From Hafnia alvei (GTDB lineage Bacteria > Pseudomonadota > Gammaproteobacteria > Enterobacterales > Enterobacteriaceae): 64,000 nucleotides of DNA. A model generated the notes under the pieces. The model saw only the letters and a program-made list of their open reading frames with translations. It made no database searches and was not told the origin of the DNA. Both the position numbers and the translations under genes were made by a program. The stretch lies in NCBI RefSeq assembly GCF_964063325.1, contig NZ_OZ061315.1:4030001-4094000 (forward strand), read 5' to 3'. The number at the start of each line of letters is the position of its first letter. Positions within the stretch are counted from its first letter, which is position 1. Positions 51,782 through 60,160 of this stretch are shown here, in pieces.

Positions 51782-52069
51782 ATGCAGCTCAACATTACCG
51801 GACACCATGTCGAAATTACCGAAGCTTTGCGCGAATTCGTCACCACAAAATTTGGCAAGCTCGAGCAATATTTTGACCGAATAAATCAGGTTTATGTCGT
51901 ACTGAGCGTGGAGAAAATCCAACACATTGCGGAAGCAACGGTACATATTAACGGCGGTGAGCTGCATGCTACCTCGGAGCAGCTAGATATGTATGCTGCT
52001 ATTGATACTCTGGTTGATAAACTGGCGCGCCAGCTCAATAAACATAAAGACAAATTGAAACAACACTAG
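51782..52069 (+). CDS. hpf: Hpf, ribosome hibernation promoting factor
   Basis: Short-form HPF that binds the 30S subunit in stationary phase and promotes 100S dimers with RMF. It starts MQLNITGHHVEITEALREFV, 95 residues as in E. coli. The ATG at 51782 has AAGGAAG upstream; an in-frame codon nine earlier overlaps rpoN's end and lacks a site. Its stop is the first base block of a perfect inverted repeat (52069-52089). Confidence 0.96.
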   Translation: MQLNITGHHVEITEALREFVTTKFGKLEQYFDRINQVYVVLSVEKIQHIAEATVHINGGELHATSEQLDMYAAIDTLVDKLARQLNKHKDKLKQH

Positions 52070-52177
52070 CGTTTAAATAGTTTAAACGCCTGCTGACTTC
52101 ATCGGCCTGTTTCTTCCATGAAACGGGCCGATAAGCCATCATGGGGAGCATGAAAAATCAGCCCTTTGGTCTGATTT
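52069..52177 (+). other. Three successive hairpins between hpf and ptsN
   Basis: GCGTTTAAA-TAG-TTTAAACGC (52069-52089), a 12-pair stem ATCGGCC.GTTTC/GAAAC.GGCCGAT (52101-52132), and AAATCAG/CTGATTT (52155-52177). None has a U-run of terminator quality. They fill the 124-bp gap and may set processing or relative expression within the rpoN operon. Confidence 0.55.
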
Positions 52178-52193
52178 AAATGAAGAAGATGAG

Positions 52194-52658
52194 ATGAGTA
52201 ACGATTTAACTATGCCATTAACCTCCGTACTGAGTCCGGAGTGCACACGCAATGCAGTTCACTGTTCCAGCAAGAAGCGCGCACTGGAAATTATCAGCGA
52301 ACTGGCGGCTGCACAGCTGAACCTGCCACCACAGATCGTCTTTGATGCGATCTTAACGCGTGAGCGTATGGGGAGCACCGGCATTGGCAACGGCATTGCG
52401 ATTCCTCACGGCAAGCTTGAGGAAGACACCCTGCGAGCCATTGCGGTTTTCATTCATCTAGAACAGCCGATAAGCTTTGATGCTATCGATAATCAACCCG
52501 TTGACCTGCTGTTTGCCTTGCTGGTCCCTGCAGACCAATGCAAAACCCACTTACAAACACTCGCTATCATGGCGCAGAAATTGGCCGATAAAGGCGTCTG
52601 CCGCCAACTACGCAGCGCGCAAAGCGATGATGAGCTGTACAAAATCATTACAGAATAA
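52194..52658 (+). CDS. ptsN: PtsN, EIIA(Ntr) of the nitrogen PTS
   Basis: Phosphoacceptor at the end of the PtsP-NPr-PtsN chain; its phosphorylation state controls K+ transport, sigma-E and other targets. Fold of the mannitol/fructose EIIA type. Phospho-His72 lies in GNGIAIPHGKLEED. It has 154 residues (E. coli 163; the C-terminal tail after ELYKIITE is shorter). rapZ follows 142 bp later, behind a small hairpin (GACCTCC/GGAGGTC, 52732-52749). Confidence 0.96.
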   Translation: MSNDLTMPLTSVLSPECTRNAVHCSSKKRALEIISELAAAQLNLPPQIVFDAILTRERMGSTGIGNGIAIPHGKLEEDTLRAIAVFIHLEQPISFDAIDNQPVDLLFALLVPADQCKTHLQTLAIMAQKLADKGVCRQLRSAQSDDELYKIITE

Positions 52659-52800
52659 TGCGTTAGCACGCTGTCAAAACAGTGGCAGGATGTGCTGCGT
52701 CACGTTACATTGGGTATAACAATTTGTGATAGACCTCCTTTGGGAGGTCAAATTTCCACAGACAGCCATGCGGCTGTCCGAACTCAAGGGGAGTTGTGAC

Positions 52801-53652
52801 ATGGTGCTGATGATTGTCAGCGGCCGTTCCGGTTCAGGGAAATCCGTTGCGTTACGTGCGCTTGAGGACATGGGATTTTATTGTGTAGACAATCTTCCCG
52901 TTGAGCTCTTGCCAAATTTAGCTCGCTCTCTGGCCGATCGCGGAACCTCCGCCGCCGTCAGTATTGACGTGCGCAACATGCCAGAATCTCCAGAAGTTTT
53001 GGAAATAGCGATGGACAGTCTGCCTGACAGCTTCTCTCCGCAGCTGCTGTTTTTAGATGCCGATCGTAATACGCTGATCCGTCGATACAGCGATACCCGT
53101 CGCCTGCACCCTCTCTCAGCTAAAAATCTGTCGCTCGAAAGCGCCATTGATGAAGAGAGTGATTTGCTGGAGCCATTACGCTCACGCGCCGATCTTATTA
53201 TCGACACGTCCGAAATGTCGGTACATGAACTGGCTGAAATGCTGCGTACGCGCCTGCTTGGCAAACGCGAGCGCGAGCTGACGATGGTATTTGAATCATT
53301 TGGCTTCAAACACGGTATTCCCATTGATGCCGATTATGTCTTCGACGTTCGCTTTCTGCCTAACCCGCACTGGGATCCCAAACTGCGCCCAATGACAGGC
53401 CTTGATAAACCAGTTGCTGCATTTTTGGATCGTCATACCGAAGTGCATAACTTTATTTATCAGACACGCAGCTATTTGGAACAGTGGCTGCCAATGCTGG
53501 AAACCAACAACCGCAGCTATCTCACGGTAGCCATCGGCTGTACCGGCGGCAAACATCGTTCTGTTTATGTGGCGGAGCAGCTTGCAGACTATTTCCGCTC
53601 ACGCGGGAAAAACGTGCAATCTCGCCACCGTACGCTTGAAAAACGTAAATAG
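52801..53652 (+). CDS. rapZ: RapZ, RNase adapter for GlmZ
   Basis: RNA-binding protein that senses glucosamine-6-phosphate and brings the GlmZ sRNA to RNase E, thereby tuning glmS. Walker A GRSGSGKSVALRAL at residue 8, and the C-terminal RNA-binding domain with GCTGGKHRSVYVAEQLA. The ATG at 52801 has GGGGAG upstream, giving 283 residues (E. coli 284). Upstream in-frame codons run through the hairpin leader and are not supported. npr follows after 11 bp. Confidence 0.96.
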   Translation: MVLMIVSGRSGSGKSVALRALEDMGFYCVDNLPVELLPNLARSLADRGTSAAVSIDVRNMPESPEVLEIAMDSLPDSFSPQLLFLDADRNTLIRRYSDTRRLHPLSAKNLSLESAIDEESDLLEPLRSRADLIIDTSEMSVHELAEMLRTRLLGKRERELTMVFESFGFKHGIPIDADYVFDVRFLPNPHWDPKLRPMTGLDKPVAAFLDRHTEVHNFIYQTRSYLEQWLPMLETNNRSYLTVAIGCTGGKHRSVYVAEQLADYFRSRGKNVQSRHRTLEKRK

Positions 53653-53663
53653 GCACCCGTTGT

Positions 53664-53936
53664 ATGACCGTAAAGCAAACCGTGGAAATCAAAAACCGTT
53701 TGGGTATGCATGCTCGCCCAGCGATGAAATTGTTTGAACTGGTTCAAGGCTTTGATGCTGAAGTATTGCTGCGTAACGAAAGCGGCGTTGAAGCTGAAGC
53801 CAGCAGCGTTATCGCACTTCTGATGTTAGATTCTGCTCAAGGCGGTCATATTGAGGTTCAGGCCGAAGGGCCGGATGAAGACAAAGCGTTAGAAGCCGTC
53901 ATTTCGTTGTTTGAAGCCGGGTTTGATGAAGACTGA
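53664..53936 (+). CDS. npr: NPr, HPr-like carrier of the nitrogen PTS
   Basis: Carries phosphate from PtsP to PtsN. HPr fold of 90 residues, as in E. coli. Phospho-His16 lies in NRLGMHARPAMKL; the Ser46 region that is regulatory in Gram-positive HPr is not conserved as such. It closes the rpoN cluster, 11 bp after rapZ, and is followed by a strong terminator. In E. coli yrbL and mtgA follow; here a sugar-acid gene cluster does. Confidence 0.97.
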   Translation: MTVKQTVEIKNRLGMHARPAMKLFELVQGFDAEVLLRNESGVEAEASSVIALLMLDSAQGGHIEVQAEGPDEDKALEAVISLFEAGFDED

Positions 53937-53955
53937 GTGTTAAATTTTTATATTT

Positions 53956-53983
53956 AAAAGCCTCTGCATGCAGAGGCTTTTTT
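53956..53983. terminator. Bidirectional terminator after npr
   Basis: AAAAGCCTCTGCATGCAGAGGCTTTT is fully self-complementary (13-bp half-sites) and flanked by U-runs. It serves npr and the convergent PRD regulator gene. Confidence 0.92.
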
Positions 53984-54008
53984 ATTCAACTCTATCAATA
54001 GGATGGAA

Positions 54009-55928
54009 TTAACTGCGGCTCAAACAATCCATCGCAATGGCCCTAAACTGTTCAAAGTCAGTGCTAGCCAATAACCGTCCTACAGCGCGTTCTCGCATAA
54101 AGGTCACGAACAAGTCGTAAATAGCCATCGCCTCTTCGTAATCCTGCTTGCTAATGGCGAGCAGGAAGATCACATGCGCCGTTTCGTTCTCGCTCCAACG
54201 CACGCCTTGCGGAGCAAGCACGGTATAAATCACCGTTTTCTTGGCCAGCAATCCCAATGAATGGGGTAAGGCAATGCCCTCGCCCAGCATCGTAGACACA
54301 ATGCTTTCACGCTCAACCACCGAAGGATGGAAATCAGCGTCGATATACCCTTCCTGCTGGATCTGATGGCAAATTCGGGCAAACAAATCAGCCTGTGAAA
54401 CAGGTTCATCCAAGATACAGAAATGCGCCGCATCAAAAAACTTTTCCAGCATATAAGGTTTAGTACGATCGACTAATACCAGTTTGGCTAGCTGCTCTAG
54501 CTGAAAACTGGTTGGGAAAGGGGCTACGGTCACAATCGGTTTATTCTTTTCAGGCACTTTCACCATCGAGATAACAAAGTCTTCTTCGATATGTTCAAGC
54601 TTTTCATACTCTCTTAACGAATCCACCTGATTGACGATCAACTGCGGAAACTCACGTTTCAGCTTAGTTTCCAGCAAGCGCAGCGTAGACATACCAGAAT
54701 CGCATACCAGTAATGCCTGCGGATGGCGCTCGTAGCCAATGTCATAATGCCGCTCTAAACCCACGCCAATATGTAAAACCAGATAGCCAATTTCATTATC
54801 GGTAATGGTATAGGGCATATTTTTTCCCCAACTCGATACCGCGGCCAGCGTCACATCGTACGCTAGCGGATAATGCTGTTTGATATGCTCAAGCAGAGGG
54901 TTAGGAATATTTATCTGGTACTTAGCACGGGTCATCATGGTCGCAATATGCGATAGCAAATCGCTGCTCAGTTGCTCATCACCGCGTAAATCGTAGTTAT
55001 AATGCTCGTTGATAAAATCAAGAATGTGGTTCACCAGCGCGTGGTTTTCATCACCGTCGATATTTTGCAGGCTGCTGGCGTCCGTGATACGTCGGGCGGC
55101 AATTTGCACGCTCAGATAGGCCGCTTCGGTTTCAGGAATACCGCAGCCAAATCGCTCTTCCAGGTAACGGGCAACGTCACGCGCGGCCTGAGTAAACACC
55201 GGTTCAACGTCGCTAACATCCAGCGCCTCTAACACAAAACCGGTGCGAATGCGGTGCAAAATAATGCCGCAATAGATCAGCAACTGCTGCTCCGCCTCAT
55301 CTGTTAAACGGATTTGATACTGCTGCATGGTGAGGTGTAGCTGTTCGCGCAGTTGGGCAATATCAATTTCAGGCAATACTTTGCCCCGCAGCTCACCAAA
55401 CAGCGGGTCGCCCGCAGGATACTGAAACAGCAGGTTTGCCAAACAGGCGCGCACCGCGTTCTCACTACCAAACAGCTTCATGCCATAGTGCGGCTTACTT
55501 TCTATCGTTAATCCGTACTTACCCACCATATCACGCACATCGGCCATATCACTTTGTAGCGATGCTCGGCTGACAAACCAGCTATCCGCCACATCATCAA
55601 GTTTGATTGGATCGCCCTGTGCCAAAAAACGTAGCAATAGATGAGTTACACGATCTTTTGCCGAGCGCGGAACGCTTCGCGTCGCTCGGCTTTGCTGCTG
55701 TAGTAGCGAAAAACGGTCGGCATCATGCACGTCTAATCGATAGCCGCTGCCCCGCAAATGCACAAACTCGGCACCATATTGGCTCAGAATATCATTCAAC
55801 GCGGTAACATCGGTTCGCACGGTTCGAGTAGAGACAGCAAAACGCCGCGCTAACTCTTCTTGAGGCAATGTCTCCTCAAGAAGCGCGTCAAATACCTGAT
55901 TTAAACGAGGATAAGGAAATGAGATCAT
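54009..55928 (-). CDS. LicR/BglG-type PTS-responsive transcriptional activator
   Basis: Multi-domain PRD regulator of 639 residues. N-terminal helix-turn-helix pair (about residues 1-170; LPQEELARRFAVSTRTVRTDV), two PTS regulation domains (about 180-400), an EIIB-like domain with phospho-Cys in LLVCDSGMSTLRLLE (about 405-490) and an EIIA-like domain with phospho-His in GIALPHSLG (about 495-639). Such proteins are DNA-binding activators whose activity is set by phosphorylation from HPr and a substrate-specific PTS. It is downstream of the dgaE/dgaF-like operon in the same direction, after a gap with an ERIC element, and is the obvious candidate regulator. It is not the LevR-like DgaR of Salmonella. 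Confidence 0.9.
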   Translation of the reverse strand: MISFPYPRLNQVFDALLEETLPQEELARRFAVSTRTVRTDVTALNDILSQYGAEFVHLRGSGYRLDVHDADRFSLLQQQSRATRSVPRSAKDRVTHLLLRFLAQGDPIKLDDVADSWFVSRASLQSDMADVRDMVGKYGLTIESKPHYGMKLFGSENAVRACLANLLFQYPAGDPLFGELRGKVLPEIDIAQLREQLHLTMQQYQIRLTDEAEQQLLIYCGIILHRIRTGFVLEALDVSDVEPVFTQAARDVARYLEERFGCGIPETEAAYLSVQIAARRITDASSLQNIDGDENHALVNHILDFINEHYNYDLRGDEQLSSDLLSHIATMMTRAKYQINIPNPLLEHIKQHYPLAYDVTLAAVSSWGKNMPYTITDNEIGYLVLHIGVGLERHYDIGYERHPQALLVCDSGMSTLRLLETKLKREFPQLIVNQVDSLREYEKLEHIEEDFVISMVKVPEKNKPIVTVAPFPTSFQLEQLAKLVLVDRTKPYMLEKFFDAAHFCILDEPVSQADLFARICHQIQQEGYIDADFHPSVVERESIVSTMLGEGIALPHSLGLLAKKTVIYTVLAPQGVRWSENETAHVIFLLAISKQDYEEAMAIYDLFVTFMRERAVGRLLASTDFEQFRAIAMDCLSRS

Positions 55929-56042
55929 GCTAATACCGCTGCTAACTTACTGATGGACGCAACCCTGCGCAAAAAAATCATAGAGAAAACCAAATATGCA
56001 GAGGCAATTTATGGACCAACTTTACACTGATGTATCAGATCA

Positions 56043-56169
56043 TATACCCAAAATAATTCACGTTGCTTGAAGGCGGCAAACCCGTGAATCCTCAGGAGCT
56101 TACTCAAGTAAGTGACTGGGGTGAGCGGGTGCAGCCAACGCATAAGCAACTTGAAGTATGACGGGTATA
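56043..56169. repeat. ERIC element, near-canonical, 127 bp
   Basis: It contains AAGTAAGTGACTGGGGTGAG, part of the well-known ERIC2 primer sequence, and GTGAATCCTCAGGAGCTTAC, one base from the complement of ERIC1R. Ends are TATACCCAAAATAATTCACG and GTATGACGGGTATA. It is the best-preserved of the copies in this window. Confidence 0.95.
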
Positions 56170-56389
56170 TGGTGAATGGTTGCATTGGAATTATATCGTT
56201 CACTAACAGATGCAGACAGGCAAGTAATGTGATCTAACGGGCAGAATTCGGAATTACTTCGCGGCGAGAAAAAAGAGAACGGCTGAAACACCCTTAAAAA
56301 ATTATCTCCCTCTATCCCTTCTCAGAAAAGGGGATCACTCACTGCGGTTCAATGGTTCTCGATCGGCTCTTCCTTCTGCCAACGAGCGA

Positions 56390-56416
56390 GGCTGGGAGAA
56401 GTTATCTCTCCCAGCC
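56390..56416 (-). terminator. Hairpin after the KDGP aldolase gene
   Basis: Perfect 10-bp stem GGCTGGGAGA/TCTCCCAGCC with a 7-base loop, 9 bases past the stop. No U-run on the 3' side of the minus strand, so it may mark an mRNA 3' end rather than a classic terminator. Confidence 0.5.
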
Positions 56417-56425
56417 AAAAAAAGA

Positions 56426-57166
56426 CTAACCCACCAGCTTCTTCACCATCCCAAGCAACCGTGCAACATCTTGCGGACGCGTATTCCCCGAGGCTTTATC
56501 AATGATCGAACTGTAGATATGCGGGATCACTTTTTCTACGCCAGCATCCAGCGCAATTTTCAGGATCGCTTCAAAGTTATCCAGATCGATCCCGCCCGTT
56601 GGCTCTAGCCAGAAGTTCTGTTTCGCACAGGCTTTAGCCACATACTCAAACTCTGCACGGCATTTCAACCCGCCCATTGGGAAGTATTTCACCGAGCTGC
56701 CGCCCATATCCTGTAATAGCGCAATCGCAGACTCGACAGGCACAATCGCACCGGGGCCTTGGCAGCTCAGCGGGCCAGTAGATATTTTCACCTGTCCGAC
56801 CGTTCCGGTGGGCGACACTAAGCCATTCACCACGGATGCATTCTGCCCCAGCATTCCACGGCTGGTGCCCACGCCGGTAAATACCTGATTCACATGCTGT
56901 GGCTGTACCTCCGCTGAAATCTGCGACACCATCAACGACTGGTTAGGATCGCCGGCTCCCAGCCCCACAGACAGCGCATTATTAATCAGCGCTGAGTATT
57001 CCTTCATATCCGCCACGGCAGAAGAAACGTCAGGGTAGTCTTTCGATAGCACCCCAACCAGCACATAGCCTTCGGCCGCCTCATAAATTTCGCGGGCGTT
57101 CTCTTTAGAACCCGCCAACACGTTCAGGCAAACACGATTTTTATAAAATTTAGGTGTCAGTTGCAT
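56426..57166 (-). CDS. DgaF-like 2-dehydro-3-deoxy-phosphogluconate (KDGP) aldolase
   Basis: KDGP-aldolase family protein of 246 residues, related to DgaF of the Salmonella D-glucosaminate pathway. It would split 2-keto-3-deoxy-6-phosphogluconate into pyruvate and glyceraldehyde 3-phosphate. VKYFPMGG (about residue 160) parallels the Schiff-base Lys motif KFFPA of Eda, and GGIDLDNFEAIL follows the last barrel strand. The N-terminus YKNRVCLNVLAGSKENAREI is typical. GGGAG precedes the ATG. It lies 16 bp after the dgaE-like gene, the enzyme that would make its substrate. Confidence 0.88.
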   Translation of the reverse strand: MQLTPKFYKNRVCLNVLAGSKENAREIYEAAEGYVLVGVLSKDYPDVSSAVADMKEYSALINNALSVGLGAGDPNQSLMVSQISAEVQPQHVNQVFTGVGTSRGMLGQNASVVNGLVSPTGTVGQVKISTGPLSCQGPGAIVPVESAIALLQDMGGSSVKYFPMGGLKCRAEFEYVAKACAKQNFWLEPTGGIDLDNFEAILKIALDAGVEKVIPHIYSSIIDKASGNTRPQDVARLLGMVKKLVG

Positions 57167-57182
57167 CAGTTAACTCCCTTAA

Positions 57183-58295
57183 TTAGAACAATGCTTTAAT
57201 ACATTGGTAAACGGTATGCAGCTGCTCGGCGCTAACGCTACGCACATCCACTTCAATTTTTCCTTCGTTAGCTTTATAGCCACGGAAATAAATCGCGGGA
57301 TCGCCGTTCTTCAAACGATCAACGATCTCCTGCGTGCTGATCCCTAATGCCGCATGATCGAAAGCGATTTCAGTGCGCGCAATATCGCGACCGGCGCTGT
57401 CCCAAACGACTTTTGCCTGTACGCCGTTGAGTGAATTCAGGTTCTCAATGAACACCGTCATTTTTTCAACCATCTGCTGGCCGCTCTCTTTTTCAAGAGT
57501 CATATAGCTGGCGATGGCCTGAGTCAGGCCAAGAATGCCTTCTTTACCCACTTTCATCGCCCGCCCAATCCCATTGGACTGCAGCTTCACCCACTCAACA
57601 TACTGCTGCTTACCGATCACTAAACCACTGGTTGGGCCTTCAATCGCCTTAGCACCGCTATAAATCACCAGATCGGCGCCCATGTGGTAATAGCACTGCA
57701 AATCCTCTTCGGCCGCCGCATCAACAATAAGTGGTAGCTGGTGAGCTTTCGCGACTTCAGCGGCCTGTGCCACATTCAGCATGCTTTTCTGCACACAGTG
57801 ATGGGATTTGATATACAGAATGGCGGCCGTATTTGGCGTAATTGCCGCAGCCAGCTGCGCTGGGGAGCATTCATTGGCATATCCCGCCTCGCGCAGCGTA
57901 CCGCCCCCCAGTTGCACCATGGTGCCCACTGGCGCACCAAAGTTTACGTTATGGCCTTTTGGCACTACGATCTCGCTGGGAACATCATGCGGATGCGCAT
58001 GCAGGTTTTCCAAACGGTACAGATTATCTTTAACGATTACCGCAGCCACCGACTGAGCGATCCCCGCAGAAGCGCAAGACACCACCACCGCATCTTCCAC
58101 GCCAAGCAAATCAGCAATATAGCGACCGGTTTTGTTCACCAAATCTTTGACTTCAAAATAGTGATTCAGGCCAAAGTTAACGGCTTCAACCACATCTTCG
58201 CGCGGCGTCGACACGCCCAAAATGGTCATACGGCCTGAAGTATTGATCACCGTTTTCAGGTTATATTTCTGATAGATAGACTGATTAGAAGACAT
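57183..58295 (-). CDS. DgaE-like PLP-dependent aminosugar-acid 6-phosphate ammonia-lyase
   Basis: SelA-like fold-type I PLP enzyme of 370 residues, related to DgaE, which deaminates D-glucosaminate 6-phosphate to 2-keto-3-deoxy-6-phosphogluconate. The Schiff-base Lys is in VIYSGAKAIEGPTSG, near residue 215, preceded by the cofactor Asp in LPLIVDAAAEED. The glycine-containing start TVINTSGRMTILGVS is a family mark. I chose the ATG at 58295, with GGAG upstream; it overlaps the end of the amidohydrolase gene by 11 bases. The substrate here could be another 2-amino sugar acid phosphate. Confidence 0.87.
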   Translation of the reverse strand: MSSNQSIYQKYNLKTVINTSGRMTILGVSTPREDVVEAVNFGLNHYFEVKDLVNKTGRYIADLLGVEDAVVVSCASAGIAQSVAAVIVKDNLYRLENLHAHPHDVPSEIVVPKGHNVNFGAPVGTMVQLGGGTLREAGYANECSPAQLAAAITPNTAAILYIKSHHCVQKSMLNVAQAAEVAKAHQLPLIVDAAAEEDLQCYYHMGADLVIYSGAKAIEGPTSGLVIGKQQYVEWVKLQSNGIGRAMKVGKEGILGLTQAIASYMTLEKESGQQMVEKMTVFIENLNSLNGVQAKVVWDSAGRDIARTEIAFDHAALGISTQEIVDRLKNGDPAIYFRGYKANEGKIEVDVRSVSAEQLHTVYQCIKALF

Positions 58296-59418
58296 TTCTG
58301 GATTCTCCATCCTGAGTAAGCATTGGCTGCCCTGCCACAACGGCGGCCAGCGGCAGGATCAGGGTTTGCCCGCTCCTGCTTTGTTGTTCTGAGTCGGCAT
58401 AAACCTGCGCCTGCTCAACCACATCAAAAATCGTAAAGTCAGCGTCGCAGCCCACGGCTAAGCGGCCTTTATTTGGCAAGCGCAGCGCCTGTGCGGCATT
58501 AGCAGTGACGCAATTGATAATTTGTGGCAGTGAGAGCCCTACCAGCAGGAATTTAGACATCACGTAGGCCAGGCTATAAACCGGCCCCTTAATACGATTT
58601 TTGCAGTAAATATCAGAGCTAATGGTGTGCGGATAAATCCCCTGCGCGATAGCCACTTCAGCCACATCAAAACTAAAGCTGGCGCTACCGTGTCCCACAT
58701 CGAGTAAAACACCGCGATCCAACGCGCGCTTCACCGCGCTGCGTAACTCCCCTTCTGGGGTCAAAATGCGGTTTGGTTTGCCGTTATAGCAGTGGGTAAT
58801 GATGTCACCCTGAGTCAATAAATCAGCAATATCATCGAGGTTTGGTGGATTGTTACCGATGTGCACCATCAGCGGTAAACCGCCGTTATTGGCCTGAATT
58901 TCTTTGGCGCGAACCAATGGCTGAATCCCGTTTTGCTGCACCACGCTGCTGCTCATTCGCGCCTTAATACCGACCACAAAGCCTTGGTGCGCCCGAATCG
59001 CCTTGTGCGCCAGCGCATCATCAATATCATTCATATCTCCCAGCTCATTTTGGCGCAGCAGACCAATGCGGGAGATATTCAGAAAGGCAAACACGTTGGT
59101 TTTAGCGTTACGGGTTAGGCGATAAAACTCATCGATGTCATCAGCGCCGGTGCTTCCCGCATCAACAACGGAGGTCACGCCGCTGGAAACACCCACCAGA
59201 TCGGGCTCGTCGTTATAAATGGGAGAGGAGGGATAACAGTGGGTATGGGAATCAATCCAGCCAGCGCTGATGAAATATCGGCCTTGCAGATCGAGTGTTT
59301 TAGCCGCCGTCGCGTTATGTTCCAGCGAGCCTAGCGCCGCAATTTTTCCCTCTTTGACAGCAATATCCACCACGCTGCCGTCGGCACATTTTCCCTGTTT
59401 AATAATTAAATCGTACAT
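58285..59418 (-). CDS. Amidohydrolase/deacetylase-family metallohydrolase
   Basis: Amidohydrolase-superfamily enzyme of 377 residues with a metal-dependent TIM barrel. Metal ligands are visible in order: DSHTH (HxH, residue 57 area), Lys in GIKARMSSSV (likely carboxylated), His in MVHIGNNP, His in IITHCYNG, and DVGHGSASF with Asp/His. The family resembles the EF_0837-type putative deacetylases. In this operon it probably removes an N-acyl group from the sugar-acid substrate before the ammonia-lyase acts; that order is inferred from the neighbours. AAGG precedes the ATG. Confidence 0.87.
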   Translation of the reverse strand: MYDLIIKQGKCADGSVVDIAVKEGKIAALGSLEHNATAAKTLDLQGRYFISAGWIDSHTHCYPSSPIYNDEPDLVGVSSGVTSVVDAGSTGADDIDEFYRLTRNAKTNVFAFLNISRIGLLRQNELGDMNDIDDALAHKAIRAHQGFVVGIKARMSSSVVQQNGIQPLVRAKEIQANNGGLPLMVHIGNNPPNLDDIADLLTQGDIITHCYNGKPNRILTPEGELRSAVKRALDRGVLLDVGHGSASFSFDVAEVAIAQGIYPHTISSDIYCKNRIKGPVYSLAYVMSKFLLVGLSLPQIINCVTANAAQALRLPNKGRLAVGCDADFTIFDVVEQAQVYADSEQQSRSGQTLILPLAAVVAGQPMLTQDGESRNVF

Positions 59419-59494
59419 CGCACACCTTCTTACTTCTTAGTTCAGGTGAAGAATGTCCCGCACCACGGTGCGGGCATTGAGGAGATTTGAATGG

Positions 59495-60142
59495 TTAAAT
59501 CGCGACTGGGAAAATTGAGCCAAAAATCATGGCACCCAGAATTGCACCACCGGTGATCGGTTTCTGCCAGAGATAGAACAGCAGAGCGCCAATCAGTGAA
59601 CCGATACCAATAGGAATCGACGCGGTAATCGCAGACAGAATAATCAACGGCCCCAAGAAGCGACCGGAAGCATTCCCCGCGCCCATCATCACGTCAGCAC
59701 CGTAGGTTGAGTTGCTCTGATTGATGGTAAATTTACGCGCCAGAATAATCAGATAGCCAATCGCTAAACCAATCGCCAAGCCGGTTGCCAGCGAAGCGCC
59801 AAAGTTCTCTACCGGATAAACAAAGCCAGCCCCGAGTAACAGTGCAGGAACCCCCAAACCGACGCCGGTTTGGATAGCACCGCCGATATCCAAAATCCCC
59901 ACTAAGGAACCTTCGATAATGCGGGCAAACAGGAAGCTCGCCCCGAATGCCGCTACCGCACCGTAAGAACCCGTATCGATGCCCGCACGCAGCATGGAAA
60001 CAAACGCCACTTCGTTAAATGCGCCAATGCCGTACAGGTAGTACATATGTGTACCGGCGAACACACCGGCAGAGAGCAAGCCAACAAAGATCGGGAATGA
60101 CCAGTCGGCGTACCAGAAGTTATTCTTTAATTTCTCGTCCAT
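59495..60142 (-). CDS. DUF4310-family integral membrane protein
   Basis: Membrane protein of 215 residues with about six hydrophobic helices, many of them glycine/alanine-rich (GASLATGLAIGLAIGYLIIL, GPLIILSAITASIPIGIGSL). I recognise it as DUF4310 from its sequence and its company (DUF4311, DUF4312, SFCGS), but its function is unknown. Short cytoplasmic ends carry KLKNNFWYADWSFPIF at the start. GGAG precedes the ATG. It lies 18 bp after the DUF4311 gene and 76 bp before the amidohydrolase gene. Most likely one half of a two-protein permease. Confidence 0.82.
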   Translation of the reverse strand: MDEKLKNNFWYADWSFPIFVGLLSAGVFAGTHMYYLYGIGAFNEVAFVSMLRAGIDTGSYGAVAAFGASFLFARIIEGSLVGILDIGGAIQTGVGLGVPALLLGAGFVYPVENFGASLATGLAIGLAIGYLIILARKFTINQSNSTYGADVMMGAGNASGRFLGPLIILSAITASIPIGIGSLIGALLFYLWQKPITGGAILGAMIFGSIFPVAI

Positions 60143-60160
60143 TATCTGTACTCCGCCTGA

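Larger units (their letters stand above)
55929..56425. other. Gap between the KDGP aldolase gene and the PRD regulator, with an ERIC element
   Basis: 497 bases. An ERIC element fills 56043-56169. A 10-bp hairpin (GGCTGGGAGA/TCTCCCAGCC, 56390-56416) lies 9 bases past the aldolase stop; its run of T precedes it on the minus strand, so termination there is uncertain. The regulator's promoter should lie in 55929-56042. I see no gene. Confidence 0.65.

Noticed and set aside
54009..55928. Identification of the PRD protein as DgaR or MtlR
   Set aside because: DgaR has a LevR-like sigma-54 activator domain, and E. coli MtlR is a small unrelated repressor; the domain order here is of LicR type, so no gene symbol is given.
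56009..56203. Leftward frame of 64 codons upstream of the PRD regulator
   Set aside because: It is mostly ERIC sequence and has no ribosome site.
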